From positions 1 through 38,495 of the forward strand of contig CANQUR010000001.1 in the NCBI GenBank assembly GCA_947627075.1: DNA of 38,495 bases, written 5' to 3'. Below, piece after piece: positions 1 to 7,233 of this stretch. The position numbers and the translations under genes were made by a program. This DNA is from an uncultured Clostridia bacterium (GTDB lineage: Bacteria > Bacillota > Clostridia > Christensenellales > Pumilibacteraceae). Numbering within the stretch: the stretch's first letter is position 1; each line of letters starts with the position of its first letter. The notes under the pieces are model-generated. The model worked only from the letters and a program-made list of their open reading frames with translations. It did not search any database and was not told the origin of the DNA.

Positions 1-108
1 CCTGTACATGGCACCGGTATCAAGATAAGTGATATTCAATTCGCGAGCAATAAGCTTTGCTAACGTACTTTTGCCTGCCCCGCTGGGCCCATCAATCGCA
101 ATGTTCAT
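1..108 (-). CDS. cmk: Cytidylate kinase, N-terminal fragment (runs off the window)
   Basis: Only the first 36 codons are inside the window. The peptide opens with a P-loop, GPSGAGKST at residues 7-15, followed about 15 residues later by LDTGAMYR, the combination characteristic of bacterial CMP kinase, which phosphorylates CMP/dCMP with ATP. The start ATG (106-108) overlaps the TGA stop of the chorismate mutase gene as ATGA, so the two are probably translationally coupled. In many Clostridia cmk follows a BaiN/HI0933-family flavoprotein gene, as here with aroH in between. The C-terminal NMP-binding and lid regions cannot be checked. Confidence 0.93.
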   Translation of the reverse strand, partial: MNIAIDGPSGAGKSTLAKLIARELNITYLDTGAMYR

Positions 109-461
109 ACAAACAGATCCTTTCGTAATTTTTTCGTTTCATATAAATAAACAGGCTTATTTAGTTCCCCGTAATGCAGTATCATAACTCGTAATGTCAT
201 AGGCAATCCATTTTCGATCATCGGTTCGGAACAGCTGAACAATGAAATATCCGAAGAAAATTTATCTCTGAAAGTTTTAGCGGGATAAGCGGCTTTTATA
301 TCCTCGGTAAGAGAAAATATAACGCAAACGATATCGTTCATTTCAAGCTTATTCAAAGAAAACAGTTCACGAAATAATTCTTCTGTCTTTGTGGCAATTT
401 CATGAGAGGAATCCTCTATGAAGTTTACAGCGCCACGCAAAGCCTTCAACCTGACGTCCAT
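105..461 (-). CDS. aroH: Monofunctional chorismate mutase, AroH class
   Basis: Converts chorismate to prephenate in phenylalanine/tyrosine synthesis. The protein aligns by eye with Bacillus subtilis AroH: the LRGAV start with the active-site Arg, AAYPAKTFRD in the middle (Phe57/Arg63 region), CSE (Cys75/Glu78 region), LRVMI (Arg90) and a late VYLYE (Tyr108). The trimer-forming AroH fold is about 120-127 residues, matching the 118 residues from the chosen start. I chose the ATG at 461 over one at 494 because a GGAG site lies 9 nt upstream of 461, only one base separates it from the stop of the upstream flavoprotein gene, and the longer form would add residues inside that gene. It ends in an ATGA overlap with cmk. 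No other aromatic-pathway gene is in the window. Confidence 0.87.
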   Translation of the reverse strand: MDVRLKALRGAVNFIEDSSHEIATKTEELFRELFSLNKLEMNDIVCVIFSLTEDIKAAYPAKTFRDKFSSDISLFSCSEPMIENGLPMTLRVMILHYGELNKPVYLYETKKLRKDLFV

Positions 462-462
462 C

Positions 463-1674
463 TTAAATGTCTCCAATATGTCGCGCTGCTGCATATGCCG
501 TCGCCCATGCTATTTGAAGATTAAAACCTCCCGTAAGTGCGTCTACGTCAAGTAATTCTCCTGTGATATAAAGTCCTGACACCAACTTGCTTTCCATTGT
601 TTTCGGATCAATCTCCTTAGTATCCACTCCGCCGCTCGTAACTATCGCATTATCTATTTTATCTAAACTATCAATAGTAAACGTCATATTTTTTAACAGT
701 TTCGCTAATCTTTGTCTTTCTTCCTTGCTTATTGAGTTAATTTTTTTATTCGGATCTATTCCGCTCCTTATTATGACATACATAATAAGGCTTTTAGGCA
801 ATAAATCATCAAGAGAATTCTTAAAATCTTTATTTATTTTGGCATTGAAATCTCGCAATATGCGTCTATCGAGTTCATCCATGCTCAATGCGGGTTTAAG
901 ATCTATGGAAAGCAATTTTTCACCTTCCATTCTGTTTATCATTGATGAAAGAGTTAAAATGCACGGTCCGCTCACCCCATTGTGAGTAAAAAGCATTTCT
1001 CCGAATTGCGAATACTCTTTTTTTTCGCACCGTATTTTCACTTCAACGTTTTTCAATGACAGTCCTTCAAGCAAGGAAACGTCTTCGCTTAAAATAATTG
1101 GACAAAGCGCGGGCATAGGCGGTATTATTTTGTGTCCGAATGCTTTGGCGAATTTATACCCGTCGCCCGTACTGCCCGTCGAAGGATACGACATTCCTCC
1201 TGTCGCGATAACGACAATATCGAAAATTTGCGCCTCGCCGTTTACACGAACAAGAAATCCGTTTTCCGTTTTGGAAACACTTTCCACTCTCGAATCGTAT
1301 TCGATAGCTCCGCCGTGCGCAGTAATAAGTTTCAAAAGCGTCGCAGTTACGTCGCTTGCCTTGTTTGAGGAAGGAAAAACTCGATTGCCCCGTTCAACGG
1401 TACATTTAAGTCCATTCGATTCGAAAAACTCAACCGTCTTTTGGGGAGGAAATGTATTTATCGCACTTATAAGGAATTTATCCCCTCTGATAACCGAAGC
1501 AAGAAACTCGCTTACCGAGCAAAGATTTGTAAAATTGCATCTGCCCTTACCTGTAATATAAATCTTTTTGCCCGCTTTTTCGTTGCGCTCGAAAACGGTT
1601 ACGGAGGCGTATTTACTTATAACGGCGGCTGCAAACAAACCGCTTGCGCCGCCGCCTATTATCGCTACTTTCAT
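463..1674 (-). CDS. BaiN/HI0933-family FAD-dependent oxidoreductase
   Basis: A 403-residue flavoprotein of the HI0933/YhiN/BaiN family. The N-terminal dinucleotide-binding motif GGGASG (residues 7-12) is followed by the family signature TGKGRCNFTN near residue 42-51 and by VIATGGMSYPSTGSTGDGY around residue 155-170. Near the C-terminus, TSGGV and LYITGELLDVDALTGGFN are the second FAD-binding block. Members are annotated variously as aminoacetone oxidase-like or BaiN-like; the physiological substrate is not established and the sequence alone does not decide it. Its ATG overlaps the oadA stop by one base (TAATG) and no clear ribosome-binding site precedes it, suggesting translation coupled to oadA. 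The gene normally sits near rluB and cmk in Clostridia, so it probably belongs to the housekeeping background rather than the decarboxylase. Confidence 0.88.
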   Translation of the reverse strand: MKVAIIGGGASGLFAAAVISKYASVTVFERNEKAGKKIYITGKGRCNFTNLCSVSEFLASVIRGDKFLISAINTFPPQKTVEFFESNGLKCTVERGNRVFPSSNKASDVTATLLKLITAHGGAIEYDSRVESVSKTENGFLVRVNGEAQIFDIVVIATGGMSYPSTGSTGDGYKFAKAFGHKIIPPMPALCPIILSEDVSLLEGLSLKNVEVKIRCEKKEYSQFGEMLFTHNGVSGPCILTLSSMINRMEGEKLLSIDLKPALSMDELDRRILRDFNAKINKDFKNSLDDLLPKSLIMYVIIRSGIDPNKKINSISKEERQRLAKLLKNMTFTIDSLDKIDNAIVTSGGVDTKEIDPKTMESKLVSGLYITGELLDVDALTGGFNLQIAWATAYAAARHIGDI

Positions 1675-3071
1675 TATATCGGATGAACCATGTTGTCCTT
1701 GCCGAATATTGTCAAATCTATGCCTTTTTGCTTTGCCAACCTTCTTTGGAAGAACGGAATGGCAAGTTGCGGGAAAAGCGCATACGTGAGAACATCCTCT
1801 TCTTGTTGGATGTACTTGTCGATTTCCTTTCGATAATTATCAAGCTCGGGTTTAAGTCTATCGGCAGGACGGCAAGTGATACGTTCGGCATCTCCTATGA
1901 CTTTTTTGAGGACTTCCTTATTCGGTTCGACAGGCAACTTGCCGTATTCGCCGAGAAGCATACCCTTGGTTTCCTTCGTCGCCATCTTATATCTTTCACC
2001 GCTGATAACGTTAAGCACCGATTGCGTTCCCACAATTTGGCTGGACGGAGTTACAAGCGGAGGATATCCCAGATCCGCACGAACTCTGGGCACTTCTTCG
2101 AGCACCTCGATAAGTCTGTCCTCCGCGCCTTGTTGCTTCAATTGACTTATAAGGTTGGAGAGCATTCCGCCCGGCACTTGATAAATAAGCGCATTTACAT
2201 CGACTTTCAAAACCTTCGGACTTAAAAAGCCGTCTTTTGACAGTCTTTCGGCAACCTTATTAAAGTATTTGGTAAGCTCGTTAAGATCTTCGAGTTTAAT
2301 GCCCGTATCGTACTGCGTACCCTTCAATGTGGCAACAAGCGATTCCGTGGCAGGTTGAGATGTTCCATTGCCAAGCGGAGATAATGCGGTGTCGACAATA
2401 TCACAGCCCGCCTCTATCGCTTTAAGGTTGGTCATGTCACCTGTACCTGCAGTATTATGAGTATGCAAATGAATGGGTAGCTTGATCTTGTCTTTAAGTC
2501 TGCTTACAAGCTCGTAAGCATCATACGGCAAAAGTAAATTTGCCATATCCTTAATACAAATAAGGTCGGCGCCCATGTTTTTGAGTTGCATTGCAAGGTC
2601 CACAAAGTAGTCTATGGTGTGTACCTTACTCGTTGTATAGCTTATGGCAACTTCCACAGTGCCGCCGTATTTTTTAGTGCTGTCAATAGCCTGCTTTACG
2701 TTACGCGGATCGTTGAGCGCATCGAAAATACGAATTATATCGATACCGTTTTTTATCGAAAGTCTGCAAAATTCGTCCACCACGTCGTCGGCATAGTGTT
2801 TGTAACCGAGGATATTTTGTCCTCTGAACAGCATTTGCAATTTTGTATTCGGGATCGCCTTACGTAAAATTCGTAATCTATCCCAAGGATCTTCGTTAAG
2901 GTATCGAAGGCACGAATCAAATGTGGCGCCTCCCCACATTTCCAAAGCGTAATATCCGACCTTGTCGAGCATCGGTGCCGCGGGCAACATTTCATCAAGC
3001 GTCATTCGAGTAGCAGCTTGAGATTGATGTGCGTCACGAAGAATTGTTTCCATTATTTTAACTTTAGCCAT
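1674..3071 (-). CDS. oadA: Oxaloacetate decarboxylase alpha / pyruvate carboxylase B-type (5S) carboxyltransferase
   Basis: A 465-residue carboxyltransferase of the pyruvate/oxaloacetate class (HMGL-like TIM barrel plus PYC/OADA domain). Diagnostic segments are ETILRDAHQS at the N-terminus, LEMWGGATFDSC, FRGQNILGY and the metal-site LHTHNTAGTG. The enzyme moves CO2 between oxaloacetate/pyruvate and biotin. Unlike Klebsiella OadA it stops after the conserved domain and has no C-terminal biotinyl domain; the separate carrier at 4271-4627 fills that role, as in the Propionibacterium 5S/1.3S split. The ATG at 3071 is chosen because AAGGAGG lies directly upstream and the protein then begins at the family start; an in-frame ATG at 3116 lies inside oadB. 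The stop overlaps the next gene's start as TAATG. Substrate direction (decarboxylation or transcarboxylation) is inferred from context only. Confidence 0.92.
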   Translation of the reverse strand: MAKVKIMETILRDAHQSQAATRMTLDEMLPAAPMLDKVGYYALEMWGGATFDSCLRYLNEDPWDRLRILRKAIPNTKLQMLFRGQNILGYKHYADDVVDEFCRLSIKNGIDIIRIFDALNDPRNVKQAIDSTKKYGGTVEVAISYTTSKVHTIDYFVDLAMQLKNMGADLICIKDMANLLLPYDAYELVSRLKDKIKLPIHLHTHNTAGTGDMTNLKAIEAGCDIVDTALSPLGNGTSQPATESLVATLKGTQYDTGIKLEDLNELTKYFNKVAERLSKDGFLSPKVLKVDVNALIYQVPGGMLSNLISQLKQQGAEDRLIEVLEEVPRVRADLGYPPLVTPSSQIVGTQSVLNVISGERYKMATKETKGMLLGEYGKLPVEPNKEVLKKVIGDAERITCRPADRLKPELDNYRKEIDKYIQQEEDVLTYALFPQLAIPFFQRRLAKQKGIDLTIFGKDNMVHPI

Positions 3072-3081
3072 ATTAGCCTCC

Positions 3082-4257
3082 TTAAGCGAAGATTGCAAGC
3101 AATACGCCTGCGGCAACAGCCGAGCCTATAACGCCGGCCACATTTGGTCCCATTGCGTGCATCAATAAATAATTATCCGGTACTTCTTTTTGTCCTACCT
3201 TTTGCGACACACGAGCCGCCATAGGTACAGCGGATACGCCTGCCGAACCGATAAGCGGGTTCATCTTTTCCTTACTGAACAAATTCATGAATTTTACCAT
3301 AAGTATGCCGCCGCAAGTGCCTGCAATAAATGCAACAAGTCCGCCGCCTACTACCGCCAAAGATTTAAGGGTGAGGAACGTCGAGCCTTGCGCTTTTGCG
3401 CCTACGCACACACCAAGCAAAATGGTGATAATATTCATCATTGCATTGCTTGCCGTTTCTTTGAGTCTGTCGGTCACAAGACATTCCTTAAACAAATTGC
3501 CAAGCATGAGCATTCCGAGCAAAGGAAGCGCCGACGGAAGTATTATACCACAAAGCAACGTAACAGCAATGGGGAAAATGATCTTTTCCTTTTTGCTTAC
3601 AGTTCTTAATTGCTTCATGCGGATCTGACGTTCTTTTTTTGTAGTCAAAAGTTTCATAAAAGGCGGCTGAATTATGGGTATAAGCGCCATGTACGAATAT
3701 GCCGCGACCGCAATTATAGGCACATATTCTCCGATCTTACCTGCCGCCAATTCCATCTTTGTCGCGACATAGATCGCCGTAGGTCCGTCTGCACCGCCTA
3801 TCATACCTATTGCCGCCGCAAATTCCGGTTCGACAAGTAAGGCAGCCACTGCAAACGTTAAGAACACGCCTATTTGAGCCGCTCCACCGATAAGTAAACT
3901 TTTGGGATTTGCAATAAGCGGACCGAAGTCGGTCATAGCGCCTATTCCAAGGAAAATAAGCGGCGGATAAATAACCTTTTCCACACCTTGCGATAAAAAG
4001 TACAGCAATCCCGAATGCGCCTCTTTATTATAAAGTTCATTGGACGCCCCGGGAATATTTATAAGTAGCATACCGAAAGCTATGGGCACAAGCAAAAGCG
4101 GTTCGAATTTTTTTGCGATAGCAAGATAAAATAAAATCAACGATATCACTATCATAATGATATTCTTCCAGCCGTCGCCTTGGAACACCATATATAATCC
4201 GGTACTATGCCATAGGTCAATCAGCGTGTTGCCCCAATTTATGGCAGAAATAAACAT
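3082..4257 (-). CDS. oadB: Na+-translocating decarboxylase beta subunit, OadB family
   Basis: A 391-residue polytopic membrane protein of the OadB/MmdB/GcdB family, which decarboxylates carboxybiotin and exports Na+. The hallmark GGADGPT motif, carrying the conserved Asp of the ion pathway, is at residues 154-160. Further family segments are YPPLIFLGIGAMTDFGPL near residue 97-114 and GSAGVSAVPMAARVSQ toward the C-terminus. Length and hydrophobic pattern fit a complete subunit. A GGAG site lies 8 nt before the ATG. It sits between the biotin carrier and oadA; the oadA ribosome-binding site overlaps its stop codon. The sequence does not say whether the pump serves oxaloacetate, methylmalonyl-CoA or another carboxyl donor, because two carboxyltransferases flank it. 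Confidence 0.95.
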   Translation of the reverse strand: MFISAINWGNTLIDLWHSTGLYMVFQGDGWKNIIMIVISLILFYLAIAKKFEPLLLVPIAFGMLLINIPGASNELYNKEAHSGLLYFLSQGVEKVIYPPLIFLGIGAMTDFGPLIANPKSLLIGGAAQIGVFLTFAVAALLVEPEFAAAIGMIGGADGPTAIYVATKMELAAGKIGEYVPIIAVAAYSYMALIPIIQPPFMKLLTTKKERQIRMKQLRTVSKKEKIIFPIAVTLLCGIILPSALPLLGMLMLGNLFKECLVTDRLKETASNAMMNIITILLGVCVGAKAQGSTFLTLKSLAVVGGGLVAFIAGTCGGILMVKFMNLFSKEKMNPLIGSAGVSAVPMAARVSQKVGQKEVPDNYLLMHAMGPNVAGVIGSAVAAGVLLAIFA

Positions 4258-4270
4258 ATTTTTTCTCCGA

Positions 4271-4627
4271 TTATTTTATAAATGCAAGCTTTGCGCCTGA
4301 ATCAACATTGTCACCTTTTTTAACGGCAAAAGTTATTATTCCGTCGGCTGAAGCCACGATCTCGTTTTCCATTTTCATTGCTTCCAAAATAAGGATCTTT
4401 TCTCCTTTTTTGACAGATGCGCCGTTCGCTACCGAAAGTTCGAGTATTTGTCCGGGCATCGGTGCAACTACTGCGGTGCCACCGCCCTCGACCGTCGGCT
4501 TTACGGGAGTGGGCGCCGCCGTAGCTTTGGGAGCAGCCGTTACAGGTTGTGCGGGTGTATCGCTCCCGACTTCTTCTACTTCTACGTAGTATGCTTTTCC
4601 GTTTACATTGACATTAAATTTACGCAT
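4271..4627 (-). CDS. Biotin carboxyl carrier protein of the decarboxylase complex
   Basis: A 118-residue carrier (gamma / 1.3S-type). A short N-terminal beta segment (MRKFNVNVNGKAYYVEVEE) is followed by an Ala/Pro/Thr-rich flexible linker (about residues 24-46) and a biotinyl domain with VVAPMPGQI and the acceptor motif EAMKMEN; Lys85 is the expected biotinylation site. This N-terminal extension is seen in Oad, Mmd and transcarboxylase carriers rather than in AccB. A GGAGG site lies 7 nt before the ATG. The single carrier lies between two carboxyltransferases (4971-6326 and 1674-3071), so it could be loaded by both. No biotin carboxylase (AccC-type) gene is present in the window, which fits decarboxylation or transcarboxylation rather than ATP-driven carboxylation. 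Confidence 0.94.
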   Translation of the reverse strand: MRKFNVNVNGKAYYVEVEEVGSDTPAQPVTAAPKATAAPTPVKPTVEGGGTAVVAPMPGQILELSVANGASVKKGEKILILEAMKMENEIVASADGIITFAVKKGDNVDSGAKLAFIK

Positions 4628-4644
4628 GGTAATCCTCCAAAATT

Positions 4645-4968
4645 TCAGTGTATATGTTTGATTTTTTTGATTTTGAACGGTGCAACAACAGTTTCTCCTC
4701 CGTTCTCTTCTTGCATAATTGCGGTGATCGCAGCCGTAATGGCGGCAACGACCTCTTCATCTTCATTATCGATATTTGTCTGCGGAACTTCACTCGTGTT
4801 TTGAGTTTTTTTAGGCTCCTTCTCGATAAGTTTAACGACGTATCTTATTATATAAAGCAATCCTACAAGTATGGATAGTACAGCTATGATTATAAGCATT
4901 CCTATTACCATAAAAAGCAAAGCTTCGGGAAAGCTTATATTTTCCAAACTCGAAAAAAGATATTTCAT
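4645..4968 (-). CDS. OadG-family small membrane subunit (gamma/delta)
   Basis: A 107-residue protein with one strong N-terminal transmembrane helix (about residues 14-45), a charged, Asp/Glu-rich linker, and a C-terminal segment VVAAITAAITAIM ending in FKIKKIKHIH. This layout matches OadG/MmdD subunits, which anchor and assemble the decarboxylase; the AAITAAI plus FKIKKIK-type tail is a recognisable OadG-family ending. Its ATG follows the stop of the carboxyltransferase gene by two bases; the nearest purine-rich site (GGAG) is unusually far upstream, about 13 nt, so coupling to the upstream gene is likely. Assignment is by pattern; the family is short and diverges quickly. Confidence 0.8.
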   Translation of the reverse strand: MKYLFSSLENISFPEALLFMVIGMLIIIAVLSILVGLLYIIRYVVKLIEKEPKKTQNTSEVPQTNIDNEDEEVVAAITAAITAIMQEENGGETVVAPFKIKKIKHIH

Positions 4969-4970
4969 GA

Positions 4971-6326
4971 TTATCTGACTACTCCATACATCATTACGGC
5001 TTCTATCAAATATTGCCTTGTAAGCGACGGCAATATTACGTTATCAAGATATCCGCTTTCGGCAACGACTGTTGCACTGCAATTTTCTTCCGAATATTGC
5101 TTTGCAAATTCCCGCTCGGCTTGCTCTTTATCCTTTGCCTTCGCTATTTCATCAGCATAAAGCAGATCCGCTGTTGCTATGCTGTCGAGCATACCTATAT
5201 AAGCGCTTTCCCAAGCGATCGTATAATCGAAAACTCTCTTTGAAGCAAAAGCGACATAACCTATACCTATCGCTTTGCCGATGATAACAGATATTTTTGC
5301 ATTATCGCAAGCATTATAGCAATAAAGCATATCGCCTATGTCGCGAACAAGCGAATCGTTTTCGGAAGCAAGATTGTTTTCAGCCCCCGCGCAGTCCACC
5401 AAATTAACGATAGGAAGCCCGAAGCTTATGCAAGTTGTAAGGAAGTCGGTTATCTTACTAGCACCTTTTGCCGTAAGTCTGTCGCTTATAGTCGAATTAT
5501 TAGCCACAATTCCCACCGATATACCGTTCAATCTTGCAAAGCCCGTAATAGCTTCCTTTGCATAATCGGGTTTCAATTCCATAAACGAATCTTTGTCGAA
5601 AACCTCTTTTATGATGTCGTCGATCTTGCTATCCGCTTTAAGATTCGAACATACTCTGTTAGCGTCGTCATCGCTGTCGATATCGGGCAACAAAAGATAA
5701 TCGAGTATTTCCACGATCTTATTTTTCAATTCTTCACCATTCTTGACAACGATCGAAACCAATCCGTTTTCGGACGTGAGAACTCCTATATTTCCCACCT
5801 TTGCTTCATCTACTTTAGTGCGTGAAGCTATGATAAGCGGGCTCGAAGTCGCAAGTCTCGCATTGTCAAATGATATACAGCAATCACAATACGACGTAAA
5901 ATAACTTGACATACCGTAGCAATTGCCTTTAAGAACCAAAATCGTAGGAATCGTTCCATATGCCTTGCTCATCGCTTTGATTATGCCGCCATAACCCTCC
6001 ATCGCTTTTATGCCTTCGCCAAAACGAGCACCGGATGTTTCAAGTATTCCAATGACGGGGATATTCATTTTGATCGAATCCTCTATGCATTTGGATATTT
6101 TTTTAGCGCTCTTCTTACCTATACTTCCGGACAAAACATCGAAATTGTTTGCAAAAATGCCGACTTGGATGTCTCCGATAGTAGCAAATCCACTGACAAC
6201 ACCCTCACCTGCAGGTTCTTCCAAAGAAGACTTGCCTTGAACGAGCGTCAGCGTTTCCATAAATGAGCTCTCATCGGTTATAGATTTGATCAAATCATAT
6301 ATTTCCGAATTTTTATTTTTAGCCAT
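4971..6326 (-). CDS. Acyl-CoA carboxyltransferase-like subunit (12S / MmdA / PccB family), divergent
   Basis: A 451-residue protein with two crotonase-like carboxyltransferase halves. In the N-terminal half, GEGVVSGFATIGDIQVGIFANN and LETSGARFGEGI (residues 96-105) match the SGAR(I/M)QEG oxyanion region of the 12S/MmdA/PccB family. The C-terminal half keeps the fold pattern (FARLNGISVGIVANN, then VIIGKAIGIGYVAFASK) but the usual VDVPGFLPG...QE motif is replaced by VDCAGAENN. At 451 residues it is shorter than the roughly 510 of MmdA/12S. The ATG at 6326 is chosen for a GGAGG site 7 nt upstream; the 44 residues before it are hydrophobic, atypical, and overlap the promoter. The likely role is CO2 transfer between an acyl-CoA and biotin (for example methylmalonyl-, malonyl- or glutaconyl-type); the substrate cannot be read from the sequence. 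Confidence 0.82.
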   Translation of the reverse strand: MAKNKNSEIYDLIKSITDESSFMETLTLVQGKSSLEEPAGEGVVSGFATIGDIQVGIFANNFDVLSGSIGKKSAKKISKCIEDSIKMNIPVIGILETSGARFGEGIKAMEGYGGIIKAMSKAYGTIPTILVLKGNCYGMSSYFTSYCDCCISFDNARLATSSPLIIASRTKVDEAKVGNIGVLTSENGLVSIVVKNGEELKNKIVEILDYLLLPDIDSDDDANRVCSNLKADSKIDDIIKEVFDKDSFMELKPDYAKEAITGFARLNGISVGIVANNSTISDRLTAKGASKITDFLTTCISFGLPIVNLVDCAGAENNLASENDSLVRDIGDMLYCYNACDNAKISVIIGKAIGIGYVAFASKRVFDYTIAWESAYIGMLDSIATADLLYADEIAKAKDKEQAEREFAKQYSEENCSATVVAESGYLDNVILPSLTRQYLIEAVMMYGVVR

Positions 6327-6381
6327 TAAAAAGCCTCCGATTATTATTGAAAATTGGGCAACCCCAAACTTCCACCATACA

Positions 6382-6410
6382 ATTATATACATAATAAAAA
6401 TAAAATGCAA
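6382..6410 (-). promoter_or_regulatory. SigA-type promoter of the decarboxylase operon
   Basis: On the minus strand, TTGCAT (6405-6410) and TATAAT (6382-6387) are separated by 17 bp. This is the only good promoter between the terminator after rluB and the 12S-like gene. The resulting leader of roughly 50 nt contains a small stem (TTGGG...CCCAA, 6354-6367) ahead of the GGAGG site. Confidence 0.75.
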
Positions 6411-6460
6411 GCAAAAGAACGGCGCAAAAAATAAAGTTTGAAATTTTTTGGCACACACTT

Positions 6461-6488
6461 AGAAAACGACGGCTCTATGGAGCCGTCG
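6461..6488 (-). terminator. Rho-independent terminator after rluB
   Basis: A perfect 9-bp GC-rich stem (6467-6475 with 6480-6488) with a 4-nt loop starts 5 bp after the rluB stop. On the minus strand it is followed by TTTTCT, a short U-tract. It separates the asp23-to-rluB transcription unit from the decarboxylase operon. Confidence 0.72.
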
Positions 6489-6492
6489 ACAA

Positions 6493-7197
6493 TTAGACCA
6501 ATTTCAAATAATTGATTTCTTCGGGATACAAATCTCTGTATTCACCCCTATTCAATCCGCTGAGTTTGAGATCTCCGATAGCAACTCTTTTCAAAAAAAC
6601 CACTTCTTTATTTATGCTTTCGAACATCCTGCGAACCTGCCTGTTTCTCCCTTCGGATATTACGACCTCAAATCGACTCATTCCATTTTTGAATTCGAGA
6701 AGCTTTATCCTACACTTTTTTGTTTTTTCTCCATCGAGAATAATTCCGTTTCTCAATTTGTTTATGGCTTCATCGTCTACGGCTCCCTCTACTTTTGCAA
6801 TATATGTCTTGGGGATCTCATTGCGTGGATGCGTTATGCGATTTGCCAAATCTCCATCGGTAGTGAGAATCAACAACCCTTCTGAATCATAATCCAATCT
6901 ACCTACGGGAAAAATTCGTTCGTCATGATCCTTTATGAGGTCAAGCACGGTTTTTCTGCCATGTTCGTCACTGGAACTGCATATATATCCTTTGGGCTTA
7001 TTAAGCATGATATAAATATGCTTTTTTATGGGATTGACTTTGTTATCATCCACTGTAACTATATCGCCGTCACGTACATCTGTGCTTAATTCGGTTATGA
7101 TCTTGCCGTTTATTTTTACTCTACCGTCTTTAACAAACAGTTCACATTTTCTGCGACTCGATAAGCCGCATTCGGCAAGATATTTATTTATTCTCAT
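6493..7197 (-). CDS. rluB: Ribosomal large-subunit pseudouridine synthase, RluB/RsuA family
   Basis: A 234-residue enzyme with an N-terminal S4 RNA-binding domain (RINKYLAECGLSSRRKCELF, residues 2-21) and a catalytic domain with the GRLDYDSEGLLILT motif; Asp102 is the catalytic aspartate. Later, EGRNRQVRRM is the conserved RNA-contact region of the RsuA/RluB/RluE/RluF group. In Clostridia the copy beside ytfJ-dacF is usually RluB, which modifies the large-subunit rRNA near helix 90 (U2605 in E. coli numbering), hence the symbol; RsuA-type specificity cannot be excluded from motifs alone. It follows dacF by 36 bp and ends in a terminator. Confidence 0.88.
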   Translation of the reverse strand: MRINKYLAECGLSSRRKCELFVKDGRVKINGKIITELSTDVRDGDIVTVDDNKVNPIKKHIYIMLNKPKGYICSSSDEHGRKTVLDLIKDHDERIFPVGRLDYDSEGLLILTTDGDLANRITHPRNEIPKTYIAKVEGAVDDEAINKLRNGIILDGEKTKKCRIKLLEFKNGMSRFEVVISEGRNRQVRRMFESINKEVVFLKRVAIGDLKLSGLNRGEYRDLYPEEINYLKLV

Positions 7198-7233
7198 TTT
7201 ATTATCCTTCGACCAAATATTTGTCGAAAAAAA

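Noticed and set aside
1644..2225. A 193-codon open frame on the plus strand
   Set aside because: It is antisense to oadA, whose motifs are unambiguous; the translated product has no recognisable domain.
6354..6367. Small stem in the decarboxylase operon leader as an attenuator
   Set aside because: Only 5 bp with no downstream U-tract or alternative pairing; too weak to claim regulation.
6327..6458. A longer start for the 12S-like carboxyltransferase with a hydrophobic 44-residue extension
   Set aside because: The extension overlaps the promoter and the leader; the internal ATG at 6326 has a good GGAGG site and matches the family start.
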